From Gibbsiella quercinecans (GTDB taxonomy: Bacteria; Pseudomonadota; Gammaproteobacteria; Enterobacterales; Enterobacteriaceae), in NCBI RefSeq assembly GCF_002291425.1, contig NZ_CP014136.1, forward strand, positions 992,001-1,056,000: 64,000 nt of DNA. Direction: 5' to 3'. The notes beneath the pieces were generated by a model. That model was not told the origin of the DNA. It was given only the letters and a program-made list of their open reading frames with translations, and did not search any database. This document shows positions 51,749 to 60,653 of the stretch, piece by piece; the stretch's first letter is position 1, and every line of letters begins with the position of its first letter. The position numbers and the translations under genes were made by a program.

Positions 51749-52525
51749 ATGCCTAAATTTGCTGCCAACTTATCGATGATGTTCAGTGAACTGCCGTTTC
51801 TGGATCGCTTCGCCGCAGCGGCGGCGGCCGGCTTCACAGCGGTGGAGTTCCTGTTCCCCTATGACTACCCGCCGGCGCTGCTGGCGCAAAAGCTGCAGGA
51901 GAACGGCCTGCAACAAGTGCTGTTTAATACCGCGCCCGGCGATACCCACGCAGGCGAATGGGGGCTGGCGGCGCTGCCCGGCCGTGAACGGGATGCGCAA
52001 GCCGATATCGATCAAGCGCTGGAATATGCCATCGCCCTGCAATGCCCGAATGTGCACGTGATGGCCGGTGTGGTGCCGCCTGGTGAAGAGTGGGCGCGCT
52101 ACCGCGATAGTTTTATCAGCAATATCCGCTATGCCGCCGATCGCTTTGCCGGCCACGGCATCAAGGTGCTGATTGAAGCGCTGAGCCCGCAAGTAAAACC
52201 CAACTATCTGTTCAGCAGCCAGCACCAGGCCGCCCAATTGCAGCAAGACATCGATCGCCCGAACGTGTTTATTCAGTTCGATTTCTTTCACGCCCAGTTG
52301 GTGGACGGCAACATCAGCGGGCTGATTGAAACCCTGGCCGGGCGCTATGCCCACATCCAGATTGCTTCAGTACCGGCGCGCAATGAACCTGACGACGGCG
52401 AGTTGAACTATCCCTGGTTGTTTGAGCTGCTGGATCGCAGCGGCTACCCAGGGTGGATCGGCTGTGAGTACAAACCGCGCGGCGCAACCACCGCCGGCCT
52501 GGGCTGGGTTCAACCTTATCTGTAA
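51749..52525 (+). CDS. otnI: 2-oxo-tetronate isomerase OtnI (YgbM)
   Basis: Hydroxypyruvate-isomerase-like TIM barrel of 258 residues that converts 2-oxotetronate, the LtnD product, to 3-oxotetronate for OtnK. Motifs are [20 protein letters not shown] at the N terminus, catalytic Glu in VLIEALSPQ, and C-terminal [11 protein letters not shown] with the second acid. It completes the route threonate-type acid, 2-oxo, 3-oxo, phosphate, DHAP encoded by this operon. Confidence 0.94.
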   Translation: MPKFAANLSMMFSELPFLDRFAAAAAAGFTAVEFLFPYDYPPALLAQKLQENGLQQVLFNTAPGDTHAGEWGLAALPGRERDAQADIDQALEYAIALQCPNVHVMAGVVPPGEEWARYRDSFISNIRYAADRFAGHGIKVLIEALSPQVKPNYLFSSQHQAAQLQQDIDRPNVFIQFDFFHAQLVDGNISGLIETLAGRYAHIQIASVPARNEPDDGELNYPWLFELLDRSGYPGWIGCEYKPRGATTAGLGWVQPYL

Positions 52526-52566
52526 CCGCCCCGAATAATCTAATTAGACACTAAACATTTTTCCGT

Positions 52567-52585
52567 ATCGCCCTTAACGGGCGAT
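52567..52585 (+). promoter_or_regulatory. Intra-operon hairpin before ygbN
   Basis: ATCGCCC-ttaac-GGGCGAT is a perfect 7-bp stem with a 5-base loop in the 97-bp gap between otnI and ygbN. It lacks a T tract, so it may mark a processing or attenuation point reducing permease expression. Confidence 0.5.
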
Positions 52586-52622
52586 CGCGGTACCGAACTC
52601 TTACCCGATTAAAGGCAATGCT

Positions 52623-53993
52623 ATGTCTACCTCAATGCTACTGTTAATCGCCATCGCTGGTGTAGCACTGCTACTGCTGATGGTCATCAAAGCCCGAATA
52701 CAGCCGTTTGTCGCGCTGCTGTTGGTCAGCCTGCTGGTGGCGTTGGCCAGCGGTATCCCCACCGGCGAGGTAATGAAAGTCATGACCGCCGGCATGGGCG
52801 GCGTGCTCGGCTCCGTGACGATCATCATCGGCCTGGGCGCCATGCTGGGCCGGATGATCGAGCAATCCGGCGGCGCAGAATCACTGGCGCAGCGTTTCAG
52901 CCAAATCATGGGGCCGAAACATACCGTTGCCGCACTGACCATCGCTGCGTTTATCCTCGGCATCCCAGTGTTCTTTGACGTCGGCTTTATCATTCTGGCG
53001 CCGATCATCTATGGCTTTGCCAAAGTCGCGAAAGTGTCGCCGGTAAAATTCGGCCTGCCGATGGCCGGTGTGATGCTGGCGGTGCACGTGGCGCTGCCGC
53101 CGCACCCCGGCCCGGTCGCTGCAGCCGGGATCCTGAATGCAGACGTTGGCTGGCTCACCATCATCGGCACGGCGGTTTGTATACCGGTCGGCGTGATTGG
53201 CTACTACGTTGCCAAATACATGAACCGCACCCAGTACCCGTTATCCGTCGAAGTGCTGGAACAGCTGCAGTTGGCGGCGCCGGAACCGACGCCGCAAGGC
53301 GCGCCGCCCATCAGCGATCGCATCAACCCGCCGGGCGCCGGCCTGGTTTCTGCGCTGATCGTCATCCCTATCGCCATTATCATGCTGGGCACCCTGTCGT
53401 CCACGCTGCTGGCGGCCGGCTCCCCGCTGCGTGATACGTTGTCCCTGCTCGGCTCCCCTGCCGTCGCGCTGCTGATCGCCCTGGCGCTGGCGTTTTACTT
53501 CCTGGCAATCCGCCGCGGCTGGAGCCTGCAACATACCAGCGACGTGATGGGCGCCGCGCTGCCGGCGGCCGCCGTGGTGATTCTGGTGACCGGCGCCGGC
53601 GGGGTTTTCGGCAAGGTGCTGGTGGAATCCGGGGTGGGGAAAGCGCTGGCTGATGTGCTGAGCACGCTCGGCCTGCCGTTGATCCCGGCGGCGTTTATTA
53701 TTTCGCTGGCGCTGCGGGCGTCGCAAGGCTCGGCCACGGTGGCGATCCTCACCACCGGCGGGCTGCTGTCTGAAGCCGTGATTGGGCTGAACCCGATTCA
53801 GCTGGTGTTGATTACGCTGTCTATTTGTTTTGGCGGGCTGGGGCTTTCACACGTCAACGATTCAGGCTTTTGGATTGTGACCAAATATCTGGGGCTTTCG
53901 GTAGCGGATGGGTTGAAGACCTGGACGGTGCTGACCACGGTGCTTGGGCTGTGTGGGTTTGTCTTTACCTGGTTGCTGTGGCTGGTGGTGTAG
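52623..53993 (+). CDS. ygbN: GntP-family permease (YgbN)
   Basis: Inner-membrane sugar-acid:proton symporter of 456 residues with about 12-14 hydrophobic segments. GntP signatures include VALASGIPTGEV, LGIPVFFDVGFIILAPI, MAGVMLAVHVALPPHPGPVAAA and SHVNDSGFW. Placed with the ltnD-otnKCI genes, its likely substrate is a tetronate (threonate or erythronate) rather than gluconate. It is the last gene of the operon and ends near a bidirectional terminator. Confidence 0.93.
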   Translation: MSTSMLLLIAIAGVALLLLMVIKARIQPFVALLLVSLLVALASGIPTGEVMKVMTAGMGGVLGSVTIIIGLGAMLGRMIEQSGGAESLAQRFSQIMGPKHTVAALTIAAFILGIPVFFDVGFIILAPIIYGFAKVAKVSPVKFGLPMAGVMLAVHVALPPHPGPVAAAGILNADVGWLTIIGTAVCIPVGVIGYYVAKYMNRTQYPLSVEVLEQLQLAAPEPTPQGAPPISDRINPPGAGLVSALIVIPIAIIMLGTLSSTLLAAGSPLRDTLSLLGSPAVALLIALALAFYFLAIRRGWSLQHTSDVMGAALPAAAVVILVTGAGGVFGKVLVESGVGKALADVLSTLGLPLIPAAFIISLALRASQGSATVAILTTGGLLSEAVIGLNPIQLVLITLSICFGGLGLSHVNDSGFWIVTKYLGLSVADGLKTWTVLTTVLGLCGFVFTWLLWLVV

Positions 53994-54022
53994 CAAAGAA
54001 CCCCCGGCCGTTATAACGAAAA

Positions 54023-54051
54023 AATGCCAGTCAGCGTAGCTGACTGGCATT
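54023..54051. terminator. Bidirectional terminator between ygbN and ompX
   Basis: AATGCCAGTCAGC-gta-GCTGACTGGCATT is a perfect 13-bp stem with a 3-base loop. On the minus strand it is followed by a T run (TTTTTT), so it is a strong ompX terminator. It also ends the ygbN transcript. Confidence 0.93.
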
Positions 54052-54096
54052 AATATTCTCTGGAATACCCGTGGCCCAACGCCAGGGAACCGGAAC

Positions 54097-54615
54097 TTAG
54101 AAGCGGTAACCTACGCCTACGTTCCAGGTGCCTACGTCAACGCTACGGATACGGCTTTGTTCATAGCCGACGTCCAGCGCCACGTCCTGAATTGGGTTGA
54201 ATTGCATACCAGCGCCATAGCTGAAGCCATAGTCGCTGTTGCCAGCACGGTCAGAACCATCCTGCGCGTTGTTTACGTTTTTACCGTAACCAACACCGAT
54301 CACACCATAGATGCTCGCCCAGTCATTGAAACGGTAAGCCGGGCCGGCAGTGATCGAGTCATACTGTGATTTTTTGTATTGGCCGAATTCGGAACGGTCT
54401 TTTTCCAGGTGGGTGAAGGAACCAATCACGCCAACCGGGCTGTTGTCGAATTCATAACGGTATTTCAGGTTGAAGCCGTTAGCTTTATTGGCTACGCCCT
54501 GAAAATCGCCTTGCGCATAACCGGCAGATACGGTGCTTTCGCCAGCAAAGGCACTGCCTGCGCTCATTGCTAATACACATGCTGCTACTGCGGAAAGACA
54601 TGCAATTTTTTTCAT
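54097..54615 (-). CDS. ompX: Outer-membrane protein OmpX
   Basis: Eight-stranded outer-membrane barrel of the OmpX/Ail family, 172 residues. The signal peptide is about residues 1-24 (ending GSAFA), cleaved before GESTVSAGYAQGD. Family blocks GFNLKYRYEFDNSPVGVIGSF, ITAGPAYRFNDWASIYG and QSRIRSVDVGTWNVGVGYRF are present, ending in Phe. The ATG giving MKKIACLSA is used; an upstream codon two residues earlier is not needed. In the family it is linked to adhesion and stress response. Confidence 0.96.
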   Translation of the reverse strand: MKKIACLSAVAACVLAMSAGSAFAGESTVSAGYAQGDFQGVANKANGFNLKYRYEFDNSPVGVIGSFTHLEKDRSEFGQYKKSQYDSITAGPAYRFNDWASIYGVIGVGYGKNVNNAQDGSDRAGNSDYGFSYGAGMQFNPIQDVALDVGYEQSRIRSVDVGTWNVGVGYRF

Positions 54616-55021
54616 AACCACCTCAAACTCGTTTTTTTATTTAATACAACCTTGTAACTTCAGTTGAAAATATAACAAAAAACAGAGCGAAACTCCGCCA
54701 ATAATTAAGTGTCTAACACTTAATATCGTGTAACAGGAGGTTTCAAGAATAGTGTATCCCTCTATTTTTGCTCGATTTCCACGCGGATTGTAGAAGCTTT
54801 CATGACGAAAATCACGGTTTTAATATCCAGATAAATCCGAATAAGCTGTGCTTTTTTTATGCTAAATGGCGGAAACCCCCGTCAGTTCTGCTTCTTCACG
54901 AACTTTTCACAGCGATATATCCCCGCACATTTACACTGACATACACTTATTTACGAATTGCTTTCCTGAAGCCGGGATGATACGAAGGACGCTTAATAAG
55001 GATAAAAGGGATGCCATCCTC
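54616..55021. promoter_or_regulatory. Divergent region of ompX and rhtA with a 9-bp-arm palindrome
   Basis: ATTAAGTGT-cta-ACACTTAAT at 54704-54724 is a perfect inverted repeat about 90 bp upstream of ompX, so it looks like an operator. An AGGAGG lies at 54735-54740 with a 13-codon GTG frame after it, probably chance. The rest holds the rhtA leader. Confidence 0.5.
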
Positions 55022-55897
55022 GTGAGCACCAACACCCCCGCCACATTGTTGCCCATATGCGGCTTGCTGATTGCCATTGTATCCACCCAGGTGGGCGCCT
55101 CGCTGGCGAAAAGCCTGTTCCCGCTAGTCGGCGCCGAAGGGATCACCACCCTGCGCCTAAGTATCGGCACCCTGATCATGTTTATCATCTTCCGCCCCTG
55201 GCGCATGCGGCTAAGCGTGGGCAACCGCCTGCCGCTGCTGATTTATGGCCTGTCGTTGGGGGCGATGAACTATCTGTTTTACCTTTCATTACGCACGGTG
55301 CCGCTGGGGATCGCCGTCGCGCTGGAATTCACCGGCCCACTGACGCTTGCCATGTGCTCATCCCGCCGCCCGGTCGATTTTATCTGGGTGATGTTGGCCG
55401 TTACCGGGTTGGGGTTTCTGCTGCCGCTGGGCCATAACGTGGGCGCTATCGATCCATTAGGCGCTGCCTGCGCCCTGGGTGCCGGCACCTGTTGGGCGAT
55501 ATACATTATCTCTGGCCAAAAGGCCGGGGGGAACCATGGGCCGGGAACGGCAGCCATTGGCTCGCTGATCGCCGCCGCCGTATTTTGCCCCATCGGTGCC
55601 TGGCATGCCGGCAGCGCGCTGCTGAACCTGGATATTCTTCCGCTGGCGATTGCGGTCGCCGTGTTGTCCACCGCATTGCCCTATTCATTGGAAATCATCG
55701 CCTTGCCCAAAATCCCGGCGCGCACATTCGGCACCCTGATGAGCCTGGAACCGGCGCTGGCGGCGTTGTCCGGCATGGTGTTCCTGAACGAACACCTGAC
55801 GCCGGTGCAATGGGCCGCGCTGGCGGCAATTATCATCGCCTCCATTGGCGCCACCCTGACGCTCAAAACCCAAACGCGGATTGAGCCGCTTTCCTAG
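55022..55897 (+). CDS. rhtA: Threonine/homoserine exporter RhtA
   Basis: DMT-superfamily (EamA) inner-membrane exporter of 291 residues with about 10 helices in two repeats. Blocks GASLAKSLFPLVGAEGITTLR, GAMNYLFYLSLRTVPLGIAV, LEFTGPL and STALPYSLEIIAL match E. coli RhtA, where it exports threonine and homoserine. The start is uncertain: GTG at 55022 gives the family-like VSTNTPATLLP start, while ATG at 54977 would add 15 hydrophilic residues. It sits beside ompX as in E. coli. Confidence 0.92.
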   Translation: MSTNTPATLLPICGLLIAIVSTQVGASLAKSLFPLVGAEGITTLRLSIGTLIMFIIFRPWRMRLSVGNRLPLLIYGLSLGAMNYLFYLSLRTVPLGIAVALEFTGPLTLAMCSSRRPVDFIWVMLAVTGLGFLLPLGHNVGAIDPLGAACALGAGTCWAIYIISGQKAGGNHGPGTAAIGSLIAAAVFCPIGAWHAGSALLNLDILPLAIAVAVLSTALPYSLEIIALPKIPARTFGTLMSLEPALAALSGMVFLNEHLTPVQWAALAAIIIASIGATLTLKTQTRIEPLS

Positions 55898-55902
55898 CAA
55901 AA

Positions 55903-55930
55903 GCAATGCCGGCATGAAAGCCGGCATTGC
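55903..55930. terminator. Bidirectional hairpin between rhtA and the DUF4432 gene
   Basis: GCAATGCCGGC-atgaaa-GCCGGCATTGC is a perfect 11-bp stem in the gap between two convergent genes. A short T tract (TTTTG) follows on the minus strand only. Confidence 0.8.
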
Positions 55931-55957
55931 CATCACATCACGCGGCGAAGCGAAGGG

Positions 55958-57163
55958 CTATTCAACGGCGATCGGCGTTTCCACCAGTTTCACTTCTTGA
56001 TCGCCCTGCAGCGCTTTTACTTTTTGCTGATACTGTTTCACCTGTTCAGCATCTTTCAGCAGGGTGTAGGTCAGCTCAAAATCGGTGCTTTGCCCCGGCT
56101 GCAGTTGTTTGATACGCCCCTGCTCACGCTCGATTTTCACCGGATAAGCGTAGCTGGTGCCAGGCTCAATCCCGGTGACGTAGCCCTGGCGTTCAGTATC
56201 GGTGTTTTTCCACAGCGTCAGCACCGGCAGTTGATGGGTATCAAAGCCAATCGCCACGCCGCGATCGCCTTGCTTGTTATTCAGCATCGCCAGCGTTTTC
56301 CCCTGTGCATCGGCCAACGGCACGATATTGAACACCATCTCATCAAAGTCTTTGGTTGGCCCCTGATACGTATGCCAGCCTTTCAGCCCGGCTTTGGCAT
56401 AGTCGTTGAAAGGCGAGATCTGCTTGATAGGCGCGCTGAAGGTTGCGCCCTCACCGAGGATCGGCGTACCAAAGTTGCTGTGGTAGATAATCTGGTAATC
56501 GCGCGGGTAGTCAGCGCGGTTGGTCAGGCGATCGTGAAGGGTAAATGACTGTGCGCCCGGCACGTACCGCAGTTCAGTCCAGGTTTCCAGATTGCTTTTC
56601 TTGAAGGTGTTCTCTTTCAGCAAGCCGCGGATACGGACTTCATACGGTGCCTTTTCCGAAATTTCCACCACCACCTTCGATGCCGGCGTATTGCCGGCCC
56701 GGCCGTGCAACGTATACAGCGTCCCGTTGTCTACGCCGGGGTGGCCGGTCCATTCATAGCCACAGCGCACCACCATTTCATTGAAACCATCCAGCCAGCC
56801 CAGGCCGCCGCGGCTTTCCAGGTTGATATAGGCCGGGTTAACCACATCCGTCACCGGGGAATCCCAACCCAGACGCACACCAGAGCCGTTAACGTGCAGC
56901 AGGTCCATACCGCGTGTCGGGCTAAGCGCAATGGTCAGCCCCGGGCTGGTCAGTGTGATCACTTTCGAGCCTTCCTGCTTGCCGCCGTGCAACACCTTCT
57001 GTTCAATGCTGAAGCGGGCACCGGGGATGTTCAGCTTTTGGCTGTCGATCTGCCAATTGCCTTGTTCAATGCCATTTTCGTTATCTGTCAACACGATAGT
57101 TTCAGCACTGGCATAGCCGGAAACCAGCGAGAGCGCGATTGAGACTGCAAGAAACGTTTTCAT
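55958..57163 (-). CDS. Exported DUF4432 (aldose-1-epimerase-like) protein
   Basis: 401 residues. A signal peptide (about 1-20, ending GYASA) is followed by a beta-rich galactose-mutarotase-like domain of the DUF4432 family. Visible blocks are SPTRGMDLLHVNGSGVRLGW, ESRGGLGWLDGFNEMVVRCG, TLHGRAGN, YHSNFGTPIL and GIEPGTSYAYPV. Enzymatic role is unknown; the fold suggests binding or epimerising a sugar, here in the periplasm. It is monocistronic and not linked to sugar genes. Confidence 0.8.
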   Translation of the reverse strand: MKTFLAVSIALSLVSGYASAETIVLTDNENGIEQGNWQIDSQKLNIPGARFSIEQKVLHGGKQEGSKVITLTSPGLTIALSPTRGMDLLHVNGSGVRLGWDSPVTDVVNPAYINLESRGGLGWLDGFNEMVVRCGYEWTGHPGVDNGTLYTLHGRAGNTPASKVVVEISEKAPYEVRIRGLLKENTFKKSNLETWTELRYVPGAQSFTLHDRLTNRADYPRDYQIIYHSNFGTPILGEGATFSAPIKQISPFNDYAKAGLKGWHTYQGPTKDFDEMVFNIVPLADAQGKTLAMLNNKQGDRGVAIGFDTHQLPVLTLWKNTDTERQGYVTGIEPGTSYAYPVKIEREQGRIKQLQPGQSTDFELTYTLLKDAEQVKQYQQKVKALQGDQEVKLVETPIAVE

Positions 57164-57430
57164 TGATGATTCCTTATCTGTTTTAGCTGAATGGTTTTAG
57201 CTTTGTCCTCGATAAAGGTAGGTTTTCGCGCTAAATGAAAATGCGAGGCGGGTCACTTTTCTGCTACATCGATTAACAGAAAAATATTTACGTGATACGG
57301 ATCATACTTATCGATGCAAATTTGCCGAGGAAAGCATGAAAATAGACGTTCGATCGCCATTAATTGAATTGCTGAAATAGCTGAAGCCGCTTCAGCAAAA
57401 ACGATGCCGTCATATTTGCGTAACGGATAT

Positions 57431-57964
57431 TTAAGGCAGCGTCTGCAGCCAGGCAGCCGTCTGGCGCGGGGAACGCAAATGGATAAAGCGGATGTGGCTG
57501 TAGCGCGCATCCTGCATATCGGCCAGGTATTTGGCACGGTTTTTACGGTAGGTTTTTAACGTCCAGAGGATGATGGAATCACGGCTGAAAAAAGACCGGC
57601 GAAAGTTTTCCCGGTTGCCGGTGTGCGGCCACAGTTCGGTATGGCGCCATGACCGCTGCAGCGCACGGCGTATCGCCTGCCAGAGGGTGCGGCAGAAACC
57701 GTAATCCACCCATACCACCCATTGCACCTCGCGCCATTTGATCGGCTTCGTCCGGGTGTAGTTACCATCCAACACCCAGCCCATCGGCGCCGCAGCGAGC
57801 GTTTGCTCAACCTTGAGCAGAAATTCCTCGTCCGACGTGCCCTGCCATGCCGGGCGCCAAAACAGCAGATCCATCTCGATATAGGGCACGGCAAACTTCT
57901 GCGCCAACTGGCGCGCCACGGTGCTTTTACCGCTGCCGCTGGTTCCGACGACGTTGATTTTCAT
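57431..57964 (-). CDS. P-loop NTPase, adenylate-kinase/FlaR-like
   Basis: 177 residues, cytosolic. Walker A is GTSGSGKST (residues 7-15), then ARQLAQKFAVPYIEMDLLFWRPAW and WVLDGNYTRT, the pattern of small proteins often labelled DNA topology modulation or FlaR-like. These resemble shikimate or adenylate kinases but have no proven substrate. The C terminus (IRFIHLRSPRQTAAWLQTL) is the conserved last strand and helix. It is monocistronic; about 270 bp of apparently empty DNA follows it. Confidence 0.82.
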   Translation of the reverse strand: MKINVVGTSGSGKSTVARQLAQKFAVPYIEMDLLFWRPAWQGTSDEEFLLKVEQTLAAAPMGWVLDGNYTRTKPIKWREVQWVVWVDYGFCRTLWQAIRRALQRSWRHTELWPHTGNRENFRRSFFSRDSIILWTLKTYRKNRAKYLADMQDARYSHIRFIHLRSPRQTAAWLQTLP

Positions 57965-58338
57965 TTTTCAGCCAGGCCATTCACAGGAGGGAGCACATTT
58001 TATAAGGGCAAAGATACGCTATCAATATGAATTATCTGCGAATAAACCAGAAAATAATGTAATGAATAAAAATGGCTGTACGCGGCGGCATTTTCAGGCG
58101 AATATTATTAGCCGAAATGATATTAAGAATAATTACCAACCGCAAAAGGCAAATAGATAACTCTTTAATAATCAGCAGGGTTTACAATTTCGAGAAAAAT
58201 TACCCCTGGCAATAAAAATAATCAACCTGTTCCTGCCTATTTATCCAATAGCCACACTCCGCCAGCAAAAAAAAATATCGCTGCTATACTTAAATCCGTA
58301 GCGAAATATGACAACAATTAATCAAGAGGATATCAGAT
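57965..58338. promoter_or_regulatory. AT-rich dps promoter region
   Basis: 374 bp without a gene, markedly AT-rich compared with the window. TGCTATACT at 58282-58290 is an extended -10 element about 50 bp before the dps start, suitable for the sigma-S/sigma-70 control known for dps. No clear OxyR or IHF site could be fixed by eye. Confidence 0.5.
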
Positions 58339-58842
58339 ATGAGTACCGCTAAACTGGTGAAAACGAAATCTTCTGATCTACTATTCACGCGCAATGATGT
58401 GGATGAGAAAACCAAACAGGCCACCATCAAGGCCCTGAATGAACAGGTTATCCAGTTCATCGATCTGTCGTTGATCACCAAACAGGCGCACTGGAACATG
58501 CGTGGCGCAAACTTCATCGGTGTCCATGAAATGCTGGATGGTTTCAGAACCGCCATTACCAATCATCAGGACATCTTCGCAGAACGCGTTGTGCAACTGG
58601 GTGGTGTCGCACTGGGTACCGTGCAGGTTGTTAATGATAAAACGCCGCTGAAAAGCTACCCAACCAACATCCATACGGTTCAGGAGCACCTGAAGGCATT
58701 GGCCGATCGCTACGGTGCCGTGGCCAACGACATCCGTAAAGCCATTACCGAAGTGGAAGACGAAGATACCGCCGACATGTTTACCGCCGCTTCGCGCGAA
58801 CTGGACAAGTTCCTGTGGTTCATCGAGTCCAATATTGAATAA
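58339..58842 (+). CDS. dps: DNA-protecting ferritin-like protein Dps
   Basis: Dodecameric mini-ferritin of 167 residues, same length as E. coli Dps. It oxidises and stores iron with peroxide and binds DNA in stationary phase. Ferroxidase ligands are H51, H63, D67, D78 and E82 in [20 protein letters not shown] and HQDIFAERV. The Lys-rich N terminus (KLVKTK) is the DNA-binding tail. It is monocistronic, with a strong terminator downstream. Confidence 0.97.
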   Translation: MSTAKLVKTKSSDLLFTRNDVDEKTKQATIKALNEQVIQFIDLSLITKQAHWNMRGANFIGVHEMLDGFRTAITNHQDIFAERVVQLGGVALGTVQVVNDKTPLKSYPTNIHTVQEHLKALADRYGAVANDIRKAITEVEDEDTADMFTAASRELDKFLWFIESNIE

Positions 58843-58897
58843 ATGTGCGCGGCCTTAAAACAGGCAGCCCACGGGCAACAGTGAGCATGTTGTGTGT

Positions 58898-58931
58898 AAA
58901 CAGGCCGGGTGTAAAACCGGCCTGTTTTTTT
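58898..58931 (+). terminator. Rho-independent terminator after dps
   Basis: AAACAGGCCGG-gtgtaaaa-CCGGCCTGTTT is a perfect 11-bp stem with a T run to 58931, 56 bp past the dps stop. Confidence 0.95.
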
Positions 58932-59004
58932 GCGTCAATGGCGATTGAATTGTACAAAAAACACCCCATAGTAATCCGTGTAACAGCAACAAAGAGAGGT
59001 CACT

Positions 59005-59271
59005 ATGGCAAGCGGATGGGCAGCTGACGGTGCGGTGCAAGATCAAATAGACTCCACCGTAGAAGATGCGGTTGAGCGCGCGCGCCATGCCCTTGGGCAG
59101 GGTGAAAGCGAGCATTATTGCCAGGAATGTGGGGAAGAAATTCCACTCGCGCGGCGCCAGGCGCTAAAAGGCGTGCGCTTTTGCCTGGCCTGTCAAAGTG
59201 AAAAAGACAAAAAGCAGGCGGCGGCCAGCCTGTACAACCGCCGCGGCAGCAAAGACAGCCAACTGCGCTAA
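59005..59271 (+). CDS. ybiI: DksA/TraR-type zinc-finger protein YbiI
   Basis: 88 residues, the same length as E. coli YbiI. The C4 zinc finger is C39-x2-C42-x17-C60-x2-C63, and the C terminus YNRRGSKDSQLR is invariant in the family. It lacks the long coiled coil of DksA, so a role at the RNA polymerase secondary channel is uncertain. It begins MASGWAADGAV with an AAAGAGAGG ribosome site. A strong terminator follows. Confidence 0.94.
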   Translation: MASGWAADGAVQDQIDSTVEDAVERARHALGQGESEHYCQECGEEIPLARRQALKGVRFCLACQSEKDKKQAAASLYNRRGSKDSQLR

Positions 59272-59287
59272 CCCCGCATTCCCTCCT

Positions 59288-59322
59288 CGCCAGGCACCGC
59301 CAACGCCTGGCGTTTCTTTTTT
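59288..59322 (+). terminator. Rho-independent terminator after ybiI
   Basis: CGCCAGGC-accgccaac-GCCTGGCG is a perfect 8-bp stem followed by TTTCTTTTTT. Confidence 0.93.
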
Positions 59323-59460
59323 CTGGCTGCTTATGCGGCTGCACTTGCACCAAATGCAACATTTTTTCGCCAGAAAAGTTAGCGTTAGTTATCTGTATTA
59401 CGGCAACATGGTTAATTATCGGTTGTTTTCCCGCCATTATTCAGTTAATCATAATTCTCA

Positions 59461-59495
59461 TGCACCACCATGGATTGATGCACCATTTTGGTGAT
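59461..59495 (+). promoter_or_regulatory. NtrC-binding sites upstream of glnH
   Basis: TGCACCATTTTGGTGAT (59479-59495) matches the NtrC site TGCACCA-N3-TGGTGCA nearly perfectly. A weaker adjacent site, TGCACCACCATGGATTG, lies at 59461-59477. They are about 85-120 bp upstream of the sigma-54 promoter, a normal enhancer distance. Confidence 0.8.
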
Positions 59496-59579
59496 CATAA
59501 ACGGTGCAATTGCGGAGAAATTCACGGTTATTGCACCATGCCGTATTCCAACCCGTTGTTTTAATAAAATATTAAAACA

Positions 59580-59596
59580 TGGCACGAATCTTTCAT
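59580..59596 (+). promoter_or_regulatory. Sigma-54 promoter of glnHPQ
   Basis: TGGCACGAATCTTTCAT has the -24 element TGGCACG and a -12 element TTTCA instead of TTGCA. The E. coli glnHp2 promoter has the same kind of weak -12. It lies 59 bp before the glnH start and, with the NtrC sites, indicates induction under nitrogen limitation. Confidence 0.8.
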
Positions 59597-59654
59597 GGCA
59601 ATGGCTGCAATATAAAAAATGGGTCACCCACAACCTGTACAGGAAATACCGCTC

Positions 59655-60398
59655 ATGAAGTCAATTTTTAAAGTTACTCTCGCCACACTTTCCCTGGCTT
59701 TCGCCATAAACCTCCACGCAGCAGAAAAACTGGTTGTCGCAACCGACACCGCCTTCGTTCCCTTTGAATTCAAGCAGGGCGACAAATACGTCGGCTTTGA
59801 TATTGACCTATGGGCCGCTATCGCCAAAGAGCTGAAGCTGGATTACACCCTCAAGCCTATGGATTTCAGCGGTATCATCCCGGCTCTGCAAACCAAAAAC
59901 GTTGACCTGGCGCTGGCCGGCATCACCATCACCGACGAGCGCAAAAAGGCCATCGACTTCTCCGATGGTTATTACAAAAGCGGTCTGCTGATCATGGTGA
60001 ACGCCAGCAACGACAGCATTAAAAGCATTGACGATCTGAACGGCAAAGTGGTTGCGGTGAAGAGCGGCACCGGCTCCGTGGATTACGCCAAACAACACAT
60101 CAAGACCAAAGACCTGCGCCAGTTCCCGAATATCGATAACGCCTACATGGAACTGGGCACCCGCCGTGCGGATGCCGTGCTGCACGATACGCCGAACATC
60201 CTGTATTTCATCAAGACCGCCGGCGCCGGCAAATTCAAACCGGTTGGCGAATCACTGGAAGCGCAACAGTACGGTATCGCCTTCCCGAAAGGCAGCAACG
60301 AATTACGCGACAAAGTGAATACCGCGCTGAAAACCCTGCGTGAGAACGGCACCTACAACGAAATCTACAAAAAATGGTTTGGCGTTGAGCCGAAATAA
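59655..60398 (+). CDS. glnH: Glutamine-binding periplasmic protein GlnH
   Basis: Solute-binding protein of 247 residues for the glutamine importer GlnHPQ. The signal peptide is about residues 1-22 (ending LHAA), then [20 protein letters not shown], the first binding strand. The ligand Asp and Arg positions lie in [22 protein letters not shown]. The start MKSIFKV is chosen from the E. coli alignment; an upstream codon would add 12 residues before the signal peptide. Confidence 0.96.
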   Translation: MKSIFKVTLATLSLAFAINLHAAEKLVVATDTAFVPFEFKQGDKYVGFDIDLWAAIAKELKLDYTLKPMDFSGIIPALQTKNVDLALAGITITDERKKAIDFSDGYYKSGLLIMVNASNDSIKSIDDLNGKVVAVKSGTGSVDYAKQHIKTKDLRQFPNIDNAYMELGTRRADAVLHDTPNILYFIKTAGAGKFKPVGESLEAQQYGIAFPKGSNELRDKVNTALKTLRENGTYNEIYKKWFGVEPK

Positions 60399-60653
60399 CG
60401 GCTAACACGCACAAGCGTGCATCCGTAGATTTTGCAAGCAGTCACCAACGCCATCCGGCAGGTTCCCTCAGGGGCCCCTTCGGGTGGCAAATCTGCTGGG
60501 CGCGGCGGCAAACACGGCCGTCCCGGCCCGGCAGCGTGAAGGTGCCGTATACGGCCTGTTGTTACGCGTACAGCCCTGTTCGCGGCCAACTGATTTAACC
60601 ACGACACGTTTTGTCGTACCTGATTCCCCTTGGGAACACTGGGAGAAAACACC
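60399..60653 (+). other. Structured glnH-glnP intergenic region
   Basis: 255 bp inside the operon with several potential hairpins: CACGC-acaa-GCGTG just after glnH, a GC-rich block near 60470-60530, and ACGACA-cgttt-TGTCGT at 60601-60617. No gene is supported. The structures probably protect the glnH 3' end and lower glnPQ expression relative to glnH. Confidence 0.55.

Noticed and set aside
54752-54793. 13-codon GTG leader frame after AGGAGG upstream of rhtA
   Set aside because: The spacing of 11 bases is long, no amino-acid bias or attenuator hairpin follows, and it could easily be chance.
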